64,000 nucleotides of DNA from Drosophila pseudoobscura (GCF_009870125.1 NC_046683.1:3348001-3412000), one strand, 5' to 3'. Positions 12,651 through 27,400 are shown, counted from the first letter of the stretch. Program-made: numbers and translations. Notes: generated from the sequence alone by a model not told the origin.

Positions 12651-13140
12651 TCGAATGAATTCAAATTTAATTAAGTTAAATGTTCTGTTCTCCATATTCG
12701 TACAAAAAACTGATCAAAATTGGTTTGAAGCTGTCAAACAAATACGAAATATGTAGGGGGTTTCCATCCATGCCGACCATCCAACCACTGTGCCAATACT
12801 CGCACAATTTAGACATTCATTGGTCAACCAGCCGCCGTATTGATCAATTGGCACGGGCCTGCTTGGTTGCTCATACAAAGTGTGGCCAGTAGGCTCAGGT
12901 GGGATTGGCTTTGGCTTTGGCTTTGGCTTGTTGGTGGTCCATTCCGGTTCGTAGCTCTACAAAAACCCTTCACAAACCGAACGATCGATGGCGCATGACA
13001 AGTGTATGGAAATGTCCAAATAATCAAACCAAACCAGATTGGATAGCACAGCACCTAGCCACTGAAATCCAGCCGAGCCGAGGTGGCCGGCCTTCCGGGT
13101 GTCATTTTTTCTGCCTTTTGGTCGCTTGTGCCAGTCGTGC

Positions 13141-13166
13141 GGCTATCGGCTATCGGCTATCGGCTT
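13141..13166. repeat. 7-bp tandem repeat (GGCTATC)n
   Basis: Three and a half copies of GGCTATC in direct succession. Confidence 0.8.
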
Positions 13167-13337
13167 TGGCGATCCCAAAGATATTCCGAGGATTGTGATC
13201 TTTTTTCTTCAATTCCCATAATGTATTCTTCGACTTTAGCTGGGTTTTTAGGGTTAGGGTTTTTAGATTGTAGGGTCTACTTATCAATCTTGCAAAGTTC
13301 TTGAAAACTAGGCCTAAAACTCAATATGAGGAGTGTG

Positions 13338-13556
13338 CACTGAGAGAAAAATGGCATAGTAAAAGGAACTGGTTTTTTAAATACGAAAATAATAAAATGG
13401 AATGAACTTTGATATAGATATAAAACAAAACAAAATTAAAATATTATATTAGATTTACATTTACAAAAGTAAAGATCACTTCGTTTTTAATATTTCCATT
13501 CTTGGGAAATATCTAAGTATCGTTATTCGGGCCTCGCAGGACTTTTTTCTCTAGGT
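13338..13556. mobile_element. Dispersed repeat copy B (MITE-like)
   Basis: Begins CACTGAGAGAAAAATGGCAT and ends near ACTTTTTTCTCTAGGTAT, so its ends form an imperfect inverted repeat of about ten bases (GAGAGAAAAA against TTTTTTCTCT). It shares left, internal and right blocks with copy A at 9575-9835, while the intervening AT-rich sequence has diverged. There is no open frame; probably an old non-autonomous transposon. Confidence 0.45.
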
Positions 13557-16500
13557 ATATATTATATACGTACGCCGACAAGTAGGCGATAATCGTACTC
13601 TAGGGGTTAGCACTGCCTGCCGTGCCCCCCTGCCCCCTGCCCCCTGGCCCTTGCACACCGCTAACTGTTGCTGATTCGTCACGCGTGTCATGGTTACGGG
13701 GGGCAAGGTGCGTGAAACTTCTTATAAATTAATCGAGTGCTTTGGTGTGCGTGGAAAAGCTTTCAAAACACACACACACACACAAATGTGATAAAGGTGA
13801 GCAAATGTTTGGGTTCCCTTCCTCCCTTCCTCCTCCTCCATGTATCTCTCCGGAACAATTCACATATGTATTCCTTCTCCAACTCTGTCTCCTCCTCCTT
13901 CCTTCTCCGCCCTCCACCCTCCTCCCTCCTCCCCTCTCCTCCTACTCCACAAGCGACGGCGCGTGGGAAAATAGAAACTCAACCGCAAAGTTTAATTTCG
14001 TTTTGTTTTTGTTTTGTTTTGTGTTTTTTGTTTTTTGTTTTGCTTTGCTTTTGGTTTTCCTATGTAGCAAGTGAGATAAAATGAAATCAAACAAAAAGAA
14101 AAGAAGGCAAAGACTCAAAGACGCTGAGACGGAATTGTGGATACCCTACCCTGAATGGATTTTCAGAGGCCTTTGGGTTTAGCAAGAGAACAAAATTGAA
14201 GCAGAAAGATACATTCGATGACAAAAGATACATCAGACACTTTTCCATCGAATGGGAATATTATATACAATACATTAGCGAATGGAAGCCACTTCTTTAG
14301 AGGAAATTTGATATTAACCTCTTAAAATTAATAAAATAAAAAATAAAATTAAATAAATAAAAAAGATATAGAATTATTATATACATATCAATTTAGATAC
14401 AATATTTTTTTTCGCATTTCATTCAAAAATATATATAATATTTAACAAGCGCGGCAACAATGGGTTAACCAAAGGGCTAATAGATCAAAATACATCAAAA
14501 TGTCTGAATAATATGTAGAGGGTAAGGGCTACAGGAAGATAGATACATTGTATAAAGAAGATAAATGAAACCCATGCTAATAAATTCGGAACATTTTCCT
14601 CTGCTATACCCTTGGACCCCATGATCTTGGGCCAAGGATTGTCCAATGATTTTCCAAGATGTGATATAAGAAGAGGCGCTCCCACGAACTCAAGTTTCGT
14701 GTGGTGGTAGCATAAATTCCTGATAGTAAGGAATTCCTTTGGCTGGGCAATCGTACAGGAAACATTCCGCAATCTCGAAGTCTCATAAGCAAAGAAGTGA
14801 AGGCAACAAATTTGGCGCGTGCAAAATATGAGCCCTTCCGTTCCGTCTTTCCGTCGTTCCGTCGTTCCCGTTAACATGATCTTAAACGAAAAATATTACA
14901 AAAAGGAACCAACAATAAATCAAATAAATGCATACAGTCAGACATTCCGGGGTTCTCAAATTTACTTCTTGAGAACGCCAGCTCCATGCCTCGGGGGAAA
15001 ATGCATTTTATTTCTTTTTGATGGAAATTCAAAACGAAAGGTTTTTTTCCATCACTTTTTGTACAGTTTCAAGTGCAGAGCCAAAACAAAATACTCGTTC
15101 AAATATATATATGTTTGTGCATAAGTGCTGATAGTACAGATCGAAGGGGAGGCCACGCCACTCGAAATAATTGCAAAAAAGGGAAAATATGGATATCCAG
15201 AAACTGAAATTTAATTCATTAATTCAATTGATTATGTATTAGGCCAAGAGCCAAATGGGCCTGAAAAGCTGTATATGGATGAAAACAAAATACAAATAAA
15301 ATATTCATTTAATGGAATAGTATTTCTCAGCACAAAAAAGATAAATATTTTCTGTATAAATCTGCCTCAAATTCATATTTCTTTGAAATATATATGTAGC
15401 ATAAAATACCATTTAAATATTTATTTATTCATTGTTAAGAACCTGAAAACTGATGTTTAAGCATAGCTCCATATAAGCCTCAAGTATGGACTTTGTGCAT
15501 TTTCCATACTCAATAAAACGAAATTTCTCAGCTGATGTGAGAAATTGAATTTCGCTTAAGTTCGATGAATTTTTGTGCATTTTTTGCGAATTTAAGGGCG
15601 AAACAGAAAAAAGTGTCAGCATTTTTGTGAAAGCCAAAACATTCGAAATGTTCCCAAATGCAGCAAAGACCCCCCATGGCCCCCATGCCCCCACACCCAG
15701 TGGTCAGTCAGTCAGTGAATGGCTGACCGAGAGAAAATGCTTCGAAGGCCGTTTCTGGTGGAGGCGCAGGAAATGTCACCTTAGACGGACAGGGACGCGG
15801 CCACGGCACGGACACACACAGCGAAATATTCGTTGACATTGCAGAATAATTTTGAGCATTTCTTTTACGGATTTGAATTTGATTTTCGTGTCTGGCCTGG
15901 GTTCTACGCAGTTGCCTCAGAGTTCAAGCGGAGAGGGCAATAAAATCAAAACGACATTCACAAAAAAAAAGCCGCCTCATCAATGGCCATTCGATGGGGA
16001 GAGAGGGAGACAGAAAACTCTTTGGATTGTCTACAGTATATATCATATGTGTATGCTTATACATAATTCAGAGAATCCGTAAGGTTGCAGAGTCTATATT
16101 TTATTCCCTCGAAGCCCCTCGAGTTCGGGAAAAACTTGTTTCCAACCCAATGGAAAAATGTGATTAAATTTAATGGAATATCCATAAAGGGAGGATAAAA
16201 GGTGATTTCAAATGAATCATTAGATAAAAAGCTATGAATGATTGGGAGTGGGGTCCCAGTCCTAAGATTGGCTCGGAATGCATATCCCAAGATGATGTTG
16301 GAGTGATGCGAGTCCTTATGGGTTCTCCATCTCTACAAACCAATGACCGTTCGAAGATGATCTTTAATGATTTGCTGAAAAGATAATCAATCTGTCAGTT
16401 GGATATTGTTCTCCTGGCAACGGGTCCATGAAGAAAACTGCTTCGAGTGATCATATAATTATCTGTCTATGCCGATCTTAGCTGAAATAGATGAATGCTG

Positions 16501-18175
16501 GTGTGAGCATCAAATAGATCAAGTTTAGACAAGTTCAGGCGAAAATTTTCCATACAATAAAACGAAAACGAAATAGAAATAAATAAATAAAATACAGGAA
16601 TAAAAGTCAACTTAAATGAATGGCACGTGTAGCACATGAGAATGGGCCAGAGATACAGTCTGAGAGAAGGAAACTCTATTTATAAAAAAAACAATTAGAA
16701 TAAATATGGTGTAGACCCACGCACACACCCCCCCCAAATACCCCCAGCCCCCTTTCCGACGCCCTTCAAAGAACAGAGCACGGAAGGCCGAAAGAGCGCG
16801 TCAGATATAGCGCCACAAATGTCAAAGATAAAATAAAAGAATTAGCATGAAATAGTAAATTTATCTCGAATCTGGTATCCAACTGTTGCCAGAATTAGAA
16901 AATAAAATAAAATTATTACAGCGTCAAAAGTCGTGAAATCTTTTTGTTTCTGCCCGGTCTATTCTGGTGTTTGTTCTTCTTTAGTTTCTTTTCCTAAGTA
17001 CGAATGCCCTACACGGTAAAGGTGGGGACTTTAAGTCTGCAAAAAGATGATCAGAAAATGTATAAATAATTTCCCTTCTTGGCTGCAACTTTTTTGCGAG
17101 ATCTGAGCTCAATAGATTTCAGTAGATTCAAACACATCCATATGTAAAATATTCAGGCAAATGTCCGCTAGAAGATGGGTGGTTGATAAATACATATATT
17201 GAAATTGTGGATTAAGATTATGAGTATCAAAAATATACCGAAAGAATGATACCAAAGACTTAGAAGATGTCTAGGAATTTTCAAAATTATAATGATATCA
17301 AAATATAGCCAATTTAAAGAGCTATATCCATAGACATACAGAGAGGTTGGTATACCCATAAATAAGGAAAATTGACTAGAGAGCCTATCTATCTATCATG
17401 TAGATATGGCTAGAAATCAGTAAGAAGGATCGCAATTTGTATTGGTTAGGGTTACTTAGAGAAAGAATCGGTTTTATGATAGATAGAGTTTCAGAACATA
17501 TTCTATCTCTTTAGTCGCCTATGACCGAATTAGCCCCCAGTGAAGCCTTTAGTTTTTTTTGTTGTCGGTTCAATTTTACCACTTGACGACGACGACGACG
17601 ACTGGCCTTTGGATGATTGGCCACATCGGGCCAATACGTAGGCCATTTGAAATGGTTCAAATGTGTTTCACATGCGCCTGTGTCTAGGTCTATGCCTAGG
17701 TCTATGACTGGAATGTCTTTAAGACTAATTTACGAGCAAACATTATGGATTCTGGCAGCCCAAAAGACTAAGCCGAAAAGAAGCAACAACCAGCAGAGGA
17801 AGGAAAACAATAAAAATACTTGAAAGGGAGGCAAGAAATTCGCGGCCCAATGTTAATTACCGATAAATGTTTGAAATCCAATGAAAGTTTCGGTATATTT
17901 AGATCGAAAGAGAGAGGGGAAGAGGGAGGGAGAAAGCAATATTAGGATGTGGGCGGATGTCACAACTTTACATGATGTGCTCCGAGTGGGTTGGAGTGGT
18001 GTCTGGTATGGATCCAGAGGGGAGATGGACCAGGGTGGCGTGTAGAATGTACGGGGGGGCATGGGGCGACATTTCGCATAGCGGCCAAAAGATTTCTCTG
18101 TCTTAAAACATATTTATTCTGCGACATTTTGGCATCAAATCAAAAATTCGTACATAAACTATTTTTGAAGAGACA

Positions 18176-18205
18176 GGCCAGGCCGGGCCAGGCCAGGCCA
18201 GGGCA
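18176..18205. repeat. GGCCA pentamer repeat
   Basis: About six imperfect copies of GGCCA, followed by two GGGCAC copies and a G-rich stretch to about 18280. Confidence 0.75.
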
Positions 18206-19576
18206 CGGGCACGGGATGGGTGGGGTTAGTGGCCAGCCAGGGGGGGAGGGGGTGGAGGGTACAGGGTGGAGTAGGAAGGAGAACGGCCGGCGACTAAAAC
18301 GTTTTGTTTTGGATTTATGCGATTTTGATGGAATCACTCGGACGCGCCACAGACGACGGCGACAGAGACAGCATCCAAAAATAAGTGTAACCAGGAAGCA
18401 TCCAAAAAATGAAAAGCGAAACAAAGTGATGAACGCTGGGAGGGTACGCTGATCGACACGGGGTATGCCCTGGAAATGGAAGGACTAATGAAAAAAGGGA
18501 TAGGAATAGCATCTGGAAACGCTAGGAATAGTATTGGTATACAAAATATCCTACATCTAACTCGTATGCGAAAATTACATACCTTGAAGCTTGGAGGCAA
18601 CAAATTTGAACAAAGTAATCGCTAGAAATTAATCGTATAAGGGTGGCTTTCCATTTCCAAGTAAAGAATAGAAATGTCCCAGAATTATACAGAGATGATA
18701 CATACAATTTGGGGGAAGTACTAGCCCAAGTTTATCAACACTTTGGCATTGGAAGATAATATCAGAGAAGGGAAAAAGCCAACTCATCGTTCAGCAATTA
18801 ACTTTATCGTACCATAAAAAGCTGCTTAAAATTGACAGACTTACAGGGAACAGAATCTGTTCGGAATGTTAGATGACAGATGAAATGAATAAAAAAGAAA
18901 ATTTTGGTTCGAATAATCATTATGGTAAGTCAGTAAATCAGGATAGATAACGTGTGGTCTCCGTGTATGAACATCTAATTCACAGTATTCCATATGCCCC
19001 CTTTGTGTAGAGGGCATCGAACAACTTAAAAAACTCAACAAAGAACGAATGGAAAGAATAAATACGCCTAAATTTGTACGAGTTTTGTATTATTCCATGA
19101 TGAATACTTAGCACGAGCTAAGAATCGGTTCGAACAATAGATAAATGCCTTGCAGCTGGCTTTGCTCTGGATATGTCTCTAATTTGTCTATTCTTAATTC
19201 AAACACAAAGACTGGCCACCTTATTTGGTCGGAGTGCAGCTCTACCTCTACCTTTTCCCCCATCCATGTGCCTACAGCAACTAGTGGACTAGATTTCATC
19301 TTTTGTGGGGGAATGCAAACATCAGCATCAGCAGAAGTCCCTTAACATTTACTATTATGATTACCATAGTTATTACCTATGCACACACTCAGTCCAAGAT
19401 ATGGACGATGACGATGAGAAGCTGGCGATGATGATGATGATGGTGGTCTCGTGCTCTCCTCTCCATAAAAAAACTTTGCCACTGTCAACATTTGCATATC
19501 ACTTTCGTTTCGGTTTCGGTAATGGTAATATGTAACAAGTAAACATTTCTTATTTTTACGAGAGAAACATGGGACG

Positions 19577-19859
19577 AGATCGTTTCACATTGATCACTTA
19601 CACGGAGCCGTAATGGAATGAAACTGATCAATGATCACCGGTGCAATGGATGGGAATGATCATAAAACAATTTGATCCTATGCAACACTGATTACCAATA
19701 TCTCAAGAGATAAGCTAATGGGGGGTTGGCGCAGGACTTTGCCCCCTAGTATATGAATACAAACGGATCATACAACCTGCCAAATATCCGGTAATGATCT
19801 CTATGCATTGGGCTGGTCTGATCGCGATCCTGATCCCTTGGAATGCGTTATTTCTGATC
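19577..19859. other. Dense cluster of GATC / TGATCA sites
   Basis: I count twelve GATC tetranucleotides in about 283 bp, where random sequence would give about one. At least four sit in the palindrome TGATCA, and three are packed into 16 bp at 19820-19835. They are not in a tandem repeat, since the spacers differ. Homotypic clustering of this kind is typical of an enhancer, but no factor can be named with confidence. Confidence 0.5.
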
Positions 19860-21016
19860 TCAAAACTACTGCCATGCCACACTCAGGGAATGATGAGTGA
19901 GTCTTGGGTGCTTCCTCTGTTTCTCTCTGCTGTTTCTTCGGTGCATCTTTCTCTCTTCTTCTTGGCCTTTATCATGATGATCGTTTGTCGTTTCGGTTGC
20001 GTTTATTTTATTTGACAGACGTGAGAATTTTGTGAGCAAAGAAAACGGGCAAATACACAAATAAAAAAAGATAACAGAGCATATCTCCAGGCACAGAAAG
20101 ACACACACATCCATACACCTGAGGAGTGGAAAAGGTTTCAGTGTCGCAGACATGGTATCTTTTTTTTTTCTTTTTGTTTGTGAGATACAGATACGAGTGT
20201 ACGAAACAAACTGACAGTTTCCCCAAAGCTCAGAGCGCAATGTCTATGAAATGGACACTTCGATAACTGTAGCGATATTATTGGACAATCGATGTATTGC
20301 GAAAGTTGTAATTGCATCAATTGTGTTTATTTGATAATGGATAATGGAAACATCCCAATAGAAGTCATTAATGGAATATTAATTGTAGATTTTATTCAAT
20401 ATTGAACTCCAAAGGAATCCTAATTCAACAATATCTTTTAGAGAATGTATCTCTTTTTCCATTGGAGTTTTGATTGGCAAACAATGTTTTATTGTTTCTA
20501 CATGGTACCTCTTTGGAATTCTTTTCTGAGCTGAACAGCAACTTTAAGAGAATGAGAAATATGTAGAAGCCAAATTTTAAAGCAAAACTCTGTTATCTGA
20601 TTGTATCTATGTGTGTGTGCACACACACACACTCACACAGATGAGTGTTAATAGAACAGCTGATATCACAGACAATTACTATAAGGGGAATTCCAGATTG
20701 AAAGAAAGAAATGGAAGTAGGGACCAAAAATAAAAGCAATACTTTGTTATCTTCCAGATACTCTTATATGTGCGTGGATATCTCAATGTATGTATGTATG
20801 TATATACTATGTATCTCATATATCATTAATGTCAGTGTGTGTGCGCTCTAATTTCTTGATTACACTCGGGCAGGGGATAGAGGACAGAGGACAGGGGCAA
20901 AAGCTGCACTGGGCCAAACGGCAACGCTCTCGCATCTGTGGATGAAAGTGAAGCATTTACCCAAGAGATTAGCAGTCCAAATGGATAACAAACAAAGTGC
21001 AATGCCATTCGCCCTC

Positions 21017-21075
21017 ACCCGTACCCGTACCCATACCCGTACCCATACCCGTAACCGTACCCATACCTGTACCCT
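21017..21075. repeat. Hexamer repeat (CCCGTA/CCCATA)n
   Basis: About nine imperfect hexamers alternate CCCGTA and CCCATA, with one AACCGT and one CCTGTA variant. Confidence 0.85.
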
Positions 21076-23089
21076 CACCGTATCGCTCTCGATCTGTTTG
21101 GTCTGTCTATGGCTCTGGCGCGCTGATGGTGATGTGATGACAATCGTGATGATGATTACACAAGTGCTAGGACAACGTAGCGTATCAAAGAAAATGCAAA
21201 CACAAAAATGTGTGTAAACAGAAATTGATAAAAGAAAAAACCAAGAAACACTGTATTCGATGAAGTGGTGCGTGTAGGATCTCAATGAAGTAGAAATACC
21301 CCCCACACACACCACACTCTATACAGCACCTAGCTCGGGGGCCAGGCTTTAAATATTAGCTCTATAAATTCTCTGGGCTACGTCAGCGAGTTGCCAAAGA
21401 TGAGATCTTGGATAGGCGGAAGTATCTCCGGATAGCGGATAGCGGAAGATTTTCCAGTGGGGCCCAACTATCACCAGCCTTCTTATAACTAGGGAATGCC
21501 AGGCTTTCGTATGCCATCACATTTCTTATAATATTTTTATGATTGATTTGTGTGCGCTATTAAGATTGCATATCGATATCAACGCCGCGGCGTCGTGAGT
21601 CTTAAGTGTCAAAACCCACCGCCATAAAACTACAAACAGAAAGAGAACTAAACAAAATAAACCGAAGTAGAGTTTCTACAGGTGCGTGTCGGGTTGCTAG
21701 GCCTATGGTCCGTACCTTTGTCCGATGGCCCCACTCTTCCAGACCCCCGCCACCCATCACTCTGGCTACTTTCGATCATATTATTTTCGTTTGTTTGGTT
21801 CGTATAGCTTGCTTACGCGATGATAAATTAGGTTTTAAGCCCTTTGGTCGGGCTACATGTTAGTTGGTAGCCGTACAGTCCATCCGCCACCTAGAGAAGA
21901 GCGCGTGAGTCGTGAGTCCAGCAAAAGTAAAACGAATAAAGTGCCTTCTGAGCTGCAGCCATCCCTGTACAACATACATTCTATATCTCAGTTCTCAGTA
22001 TACTCTTCAGATCACACTCGCGATTCGCCCCGGCTGAAAGGCTTCTATCGCTTGGGACGATCATAAGAGAGTCTACTCATAAGCTCTCGTGGCATACGTC
22101 TTTTAGGACTCACGAACTCCACTCTACACTCACGCTGCCGTCTCTATGGGCTAGTTTTGATCTCCTCCGATCATGTGGAAAGCGCCAGGCTTGCATTTTC
22201 CTTTGCGGGGGCGGTTGGAAATTTCCCACTAGTTTCGGCACAGACTCGAAGCCCTCCCCGATCAGCCTTGTACCGTTAAGAAGAGAGATTAGTTTGCTTC
22301 GATACTTAGCGGTAATTAGTGTAGCGGCAGAGCGGCACTATGGTAAAAAAGCCCGATATTTTGGTATATATTTGACATAAAACACACAAGATAAGATACA
22401 AAGAAGTCAGAGGTTACAGAATCAAAATTGAAATCTAGACCAAAAAAACCTAAAAAAAAGACAAAAAATTTTAGAAAATTTTGGATTTTATGCCTAGATA
22501 TAGGGCACATATAAGAGTACGTGTCCGTGTGTGTATGCTGTTGTAGATGGACTTATTAGTTTAACCAGTTGTTCCGCCCAGCAGGCCATGTGATTAGGAG
22601 CCTCAAGTGCGTGAATGACTGGCTACTTCGTCTACCTCTCGCCTCTGGCCCCTCCGCGATCCCCCTCCAATCGGAGCCATCAGAAATGCTCCATGGACGG
22701 GGCGAAGGGTTCAACTAGACTCTCTCTAATCTAATCTCATTGGCATGTTCTATGTACTTTCGATTCCCAATAGCCGTGCTTGACCTCGCATCGGCTTAAA
22801 CTATCGTCCGCCTAAATTCAAAATGTAATAAGAATCATAAAAAATTAAAAGCATACACACACAGAGAGGCACTCATATCAATACTCGTATGGTTTTGGGT
22901 AGAATTGAATTCATTGAACTGTTGGAACAAAATTGTTCCCTTGAGTTGGCTGCCGATAACCATAGAGCAGAGTAGAGCCCTCCACACTTTCCACTTGTCT
23001 AAGCCCACACAGCTCTTGATTAATTTTACGGCTCTGCCAGTCAAATGTCAAGGCACAGATGAGCGCAAATGAAACTTCTAATGAGTCGA

Positions 23090-23183
23090 AATCTAGGCAT
23101 ACTGAACGAGGAGGAGATTTCCCCAGAGGAAAACTGAATCTAGGCATATTCAACGAGGAGGAGATTTCCCCAGAGGAAAACTG
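23090..23183. repeat. 47-bp tandem duplication (2 copies)
   Basis: Copies start with AATCTAGGCAT at 23090 and 23137. They share the block GAGGAGGAGATTTCCCCAG and differ at only a couple of bases. A recent local duplication. Confidence 0.9.
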
Positions 23184-24036
23184 AATGATCAGCTGGCGAT
23201 TCGTCAAGAAATAATGAAATACTCAACTGTATTCCAGACAAATTCGAAATATTTAATCAAGTCTGAAGATCGCCATAATCGGGCTTTGTGATAAACCATT
23301 CTAAAGTCAAAACCAGAATATTTCAAAAAGACTCTGAACATTTACTCGACAAATACAATCTTCTTTGATGCGACACGGATGGCAGATTCATGGAGCTCCT
23401 TAGGGAATACTCACATGTGTTTGATCTCAATAATCGGATGTTTTCCAACCACAGTATTCAATATTCAAGGCCGTTTATCCATAGATTTTTATGAAGAATG
23501 TCTTAAAAGACGCCTTATTAAAGCACCTACATGAATCATATCTAATAGCTTATGAAAACAAAATATGTTCGACTTTTCCTGAGTTTTTGAAAAAATTATT
23601 GTTTTGCATTTGAATGCTTCATATTTTCTAGCCAGTAAGCGGAAGCTACAATGTGTTTGGGTCCGATTTGTAGCAGCATTTATCAGCTTTTCAGAACTGT
23701 CAGATTCATTACAACCAACTATAAGATGCTGAAGTTATGTGCAAAAAGGTACCACTATCTATAACAACAGACTTAAAAAAAAAAGCTCTCCTGGAAAAAA
23801 GATGGAATATCAAGCCCAGAATTTTCTTTCAATTGGTTGACAAATGTTACGGCAATCTTATGAAAGAATCTGTACTGCCTGCGATCGAAGGGGTAGACGA
23901 ATTATAGTCGAATACTTATGAGTATAGCCAATCACTAGACTAGATATCCACCCATTAACAATGACTATTTCTATTTATTGCTAGAAATTGCTGGCTGACC
24001 ATTATGTATAAATAATTTCCACGCAACTTTCAATTG

Positions 24037-24037
<1 letters not shown>

Positions 24038-24070
<33 letters not shown>
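24038..24070. repeat. (CA)n microsatellite
   Basis: Uninterrupted CA dinucleotides, immediately followed by GTGTAGCACTTGTAGCACTT, itself a short duplication. It is the longest pure CA run in the window. Confidence 0.95.
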
Positions 24071-24073
<3 letters not shown>

Positions 24074-24447
24074 TAGCACTTGTAGCACTTGTCCAATAGT
24101 TCATGGGAAACCCATTTGAATATTCGTGCTTCGGTCCAGTTTAGCACGCGCAAAGCGTTCGAATGTCGAATGTGGAATGTGTGTGTGTGTGGAACAGACA
24201 CGCAGACACGCACACACACATACCATGGAATGCCGAGAAAATTCCAAATTGCTAAACGACACTAATCTAAGTTTTATTCAAATGCTGATGGAAACGAAAA
24301 CGGAGGCTCTAGCTCTGGCTCTGGCTCTGTGTACCTGTTGCCAAGAAGACGGTCCATCGGTCGATCGGTCCATGGGGCCTCTCGTATCGATCAGGGCCTA
24401 GCTCAATATACTATCTAAATCTATGGCTCTCCTCTATCTTTCTCTCC

Positions 24448-24467
24448 CTCTCTCTCTCTCTCTCTCC
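24448..24467. repeat. (CT)n microsatellite
   Basis: Ten CT dinucleotides within a longer pyrimidine-rich tract (about 24429-24470). Confidence 0.85.
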
Positions 24468-27400
24468 CTATGCATCTATTAGAATGTTTCATTAGGCGAC
24501 CTTTAGCGGCCCCTTTTTTTTTCTATTCCTATTTCTATTTCTTTTCCATTGTTGTTGTTGAGGTACCTGTTCTGAGATCCGAAATCTGGTCTTGACTGGG
24601 TGTTCAAACAGAATTTAGCCGACAATTAATACGAAGCTTGGGGTTCGTTGTCGTCGTCGTTGATTCTTTTTTCGGTTTCGGTTATGTTCTTTTATTTTAC
24701 TTTATTTTATTTTATTTAGTTTGTTTCTTTTTGGGGCTGCAGGTTTCGTTATGAGCGTTATGCTTATGAGCGCGAAGCATACTTAAAGATACTAAGATAC
24801 AATATCTTGTTTCGGCTCCTTCTCTCTGTCGTTCTTCCTCTCCCTCTCGCGCTTTAGTGGCTTGTATATAAATTTAATGAATGAGTTAATTTCGTAGAAC
24901 TGCCAATAATAATATTTAGTATCTACTCACGCATATACACACACGCGCAGATACAGATACACACAGATACTTCTGAGATCCATGGAGCATTGAACTGAAC
25001 GCTGTCTTCACCTGCCCGCTGTCCACTGCCCGCTGCTGCGAATAAACTACAAAATTCTACGAAACAACAACGATCTAGAGAATATAGCCATGGATAGCCA
25101 TCAATTCGACACTAGATGTCACACAAATTGTATACAAAATACTCGTAATTATATCTGCAAGCAACCCAATTTCCCATTTCGAGTTCCTTATTATTATATA
25201 TATTAATACCAGGGGTAACAGCATAGAGTATATATATTCTTGTCCATCTTGATCTCAGAGACTTAAGAACTAGAGCAGCCAGACTTCAAATGTATCTCCT
25301 CCGCCCAGATAGAATCACACATATTGCATTTGATCTTGTCGTATTCATAAGAACTTTAATTACATACTGGAACCCATATAGCCTTTCTCAAATGATCTTA
25401 CACAGGATCCACAGGTCGATCCATAATTTATTTAATCTTCATATGATATCTTCTATGATCACAGATCCCGGAAGAAGATGCCTCAAACGATCGTCAGCTG
25501 ACTACTTTTCTCAAACTTTGCTGGGATTTCTCCCCCGTTGAGGTTTTTTTTGCTCGTCCGAAAGATCATTGAATTCTTCGCAATCTATTTCTGTCAAATA
25601 TTTAAAGTGTAAGTTGAAAATGTTGGTTGCTCAACTTGAAGATCGCCTGTTATTTCAGTTAGTGGCGTCGCATGACAAACTACTTGCGACTTATCAAAGT
25701 GCCCAAAGAGTTGGGAGAAGATTTGGCAAAAATACCTTATGTCATTGCTCTCCCGTATAAGAGATCGTGAGTGCCAGTCTCTGTGCGAGTGTGTGTGCTG
25801 ATCTTTGCCTCATGTTGTCCAATATTTGGCCAGTCATCGCCGAGATCTTCGATTTTCGATCTCCCATCTCCCATCTGCCATCTGCCATCTTCGTTTGCTC
25901 AAACCATTTAACAGCAACTAATTATGAAGCAATTCCATGGCAATTCAGACGATCTTCTTCTTTTTATGTTTATTAAGCTAATGTTTGCTCTCAAGCGAAA
26001 TACATACACAGATTGTATGAACAAAAAAATACTTACTCGTTTTGTATACTTCGCATACTCGTATATTTTACATTTTTGGTTTGCTTTGTTTGAGTTTTAC
26101 GAGTCGTTCAAACATTTTTAAATTTTACGATCCAACCTGAAAATCGAATTCAGTTCCGTACATAAGAAATACGTGGATCGACAAGTCAATATTAAATGGT
26201 TTCCTATTAGAATAATGGTCCGATTTGGCGAGCAAGTCGGCTTTTACTTCTGATCTAGAATCGTATCAACCAACTTCTGAATAGTTAGATAAGACTGCCA
26301 TCCGTATTTCAGCGGGATCTAACTTTAGATACAAATAAAAATAATAGTAAGAAGTAGGCACGAAAGATCTCTGACTAAGGGGCTAACCCCTTGAGCACTC
26401 TCTGCGCTTGTGCGACAACCCCTGGCTCACTCGCTTTGCAACGACGACGTCCCAAGACTTTCAAATGTTTCAGAAACGACTGGAGGGAGTTTCTTCGGAA
26501 TTATGTAAGCAATAAGCGTTTCATGAGTAGTCCTTTTAGGAGCTCGTCTTGTGATTTCAATTCGCACAGACTTGGCGTCCGAAGGGAATTGATTGCCGCA
26601 CAATCAAATTAGCAAGAAACACATTCCGTCCCGTCTCGTCTCGTTTCTAATCGCAGTCCGGGAAGAGACCTTATCAATACGTTAAAAGGTTTGCCGAGTG
26701 CGACGATCCACTTCTGGTTGCCCCCATGGGATGTATGATATGTTTAGCTTGAAACTCGCAAAAAAAAAACCAAGAGGGGAAATCAAATAAAAATAAAATA
26801 CACAAGGCGTGTGTACATATGTCGTTGCATGTAGTGGGAGGGGGATCGGAATCGGAATCGGGATCTGCGGTCTCGACTTGGTCTGGCCTTATGCGTAACC
26901 CCGATTTCCGATACTCCCCGACTGCCCGGCTCCCCGGCTCCCCGGCTGCCGTCTTGTGTCGCCCTTTGCGGTCACTGTTTGTTATCCATTCAAAGCAGGC
27001 GTTTCCGCTCATATTTGCAATTACAATTAAAAAGAACTGAAAGGCACCGAGTCGAATTTGTGGAATATGTGATACTCTTTTGGATAATAGGTGGAGCGGA
27101 TAAATTAGAGGCCTAAAAGATGAAATATTTTATTTTTATTACATCTTTGATTCTTATGGTTTTCTTCTATTTTGATACATTATGTTATACAACGTCAATA
27201 CAAATTATTATTAACAATTAATTATTAAAGTACGCTTTATCTTTTGGGTTTTCCATGACTGTAGATATCTATCGAAACTTAAAAAACCGCCCCCTCTTAA
27301 GGGATAATTCATCCAAATTCATGCAAAATTTTGTATTGTATTTTCTACGTTTCGAAAGCCATTGAAATTCTCGCACAACTCAATGAATGGTTCCGTTTTC

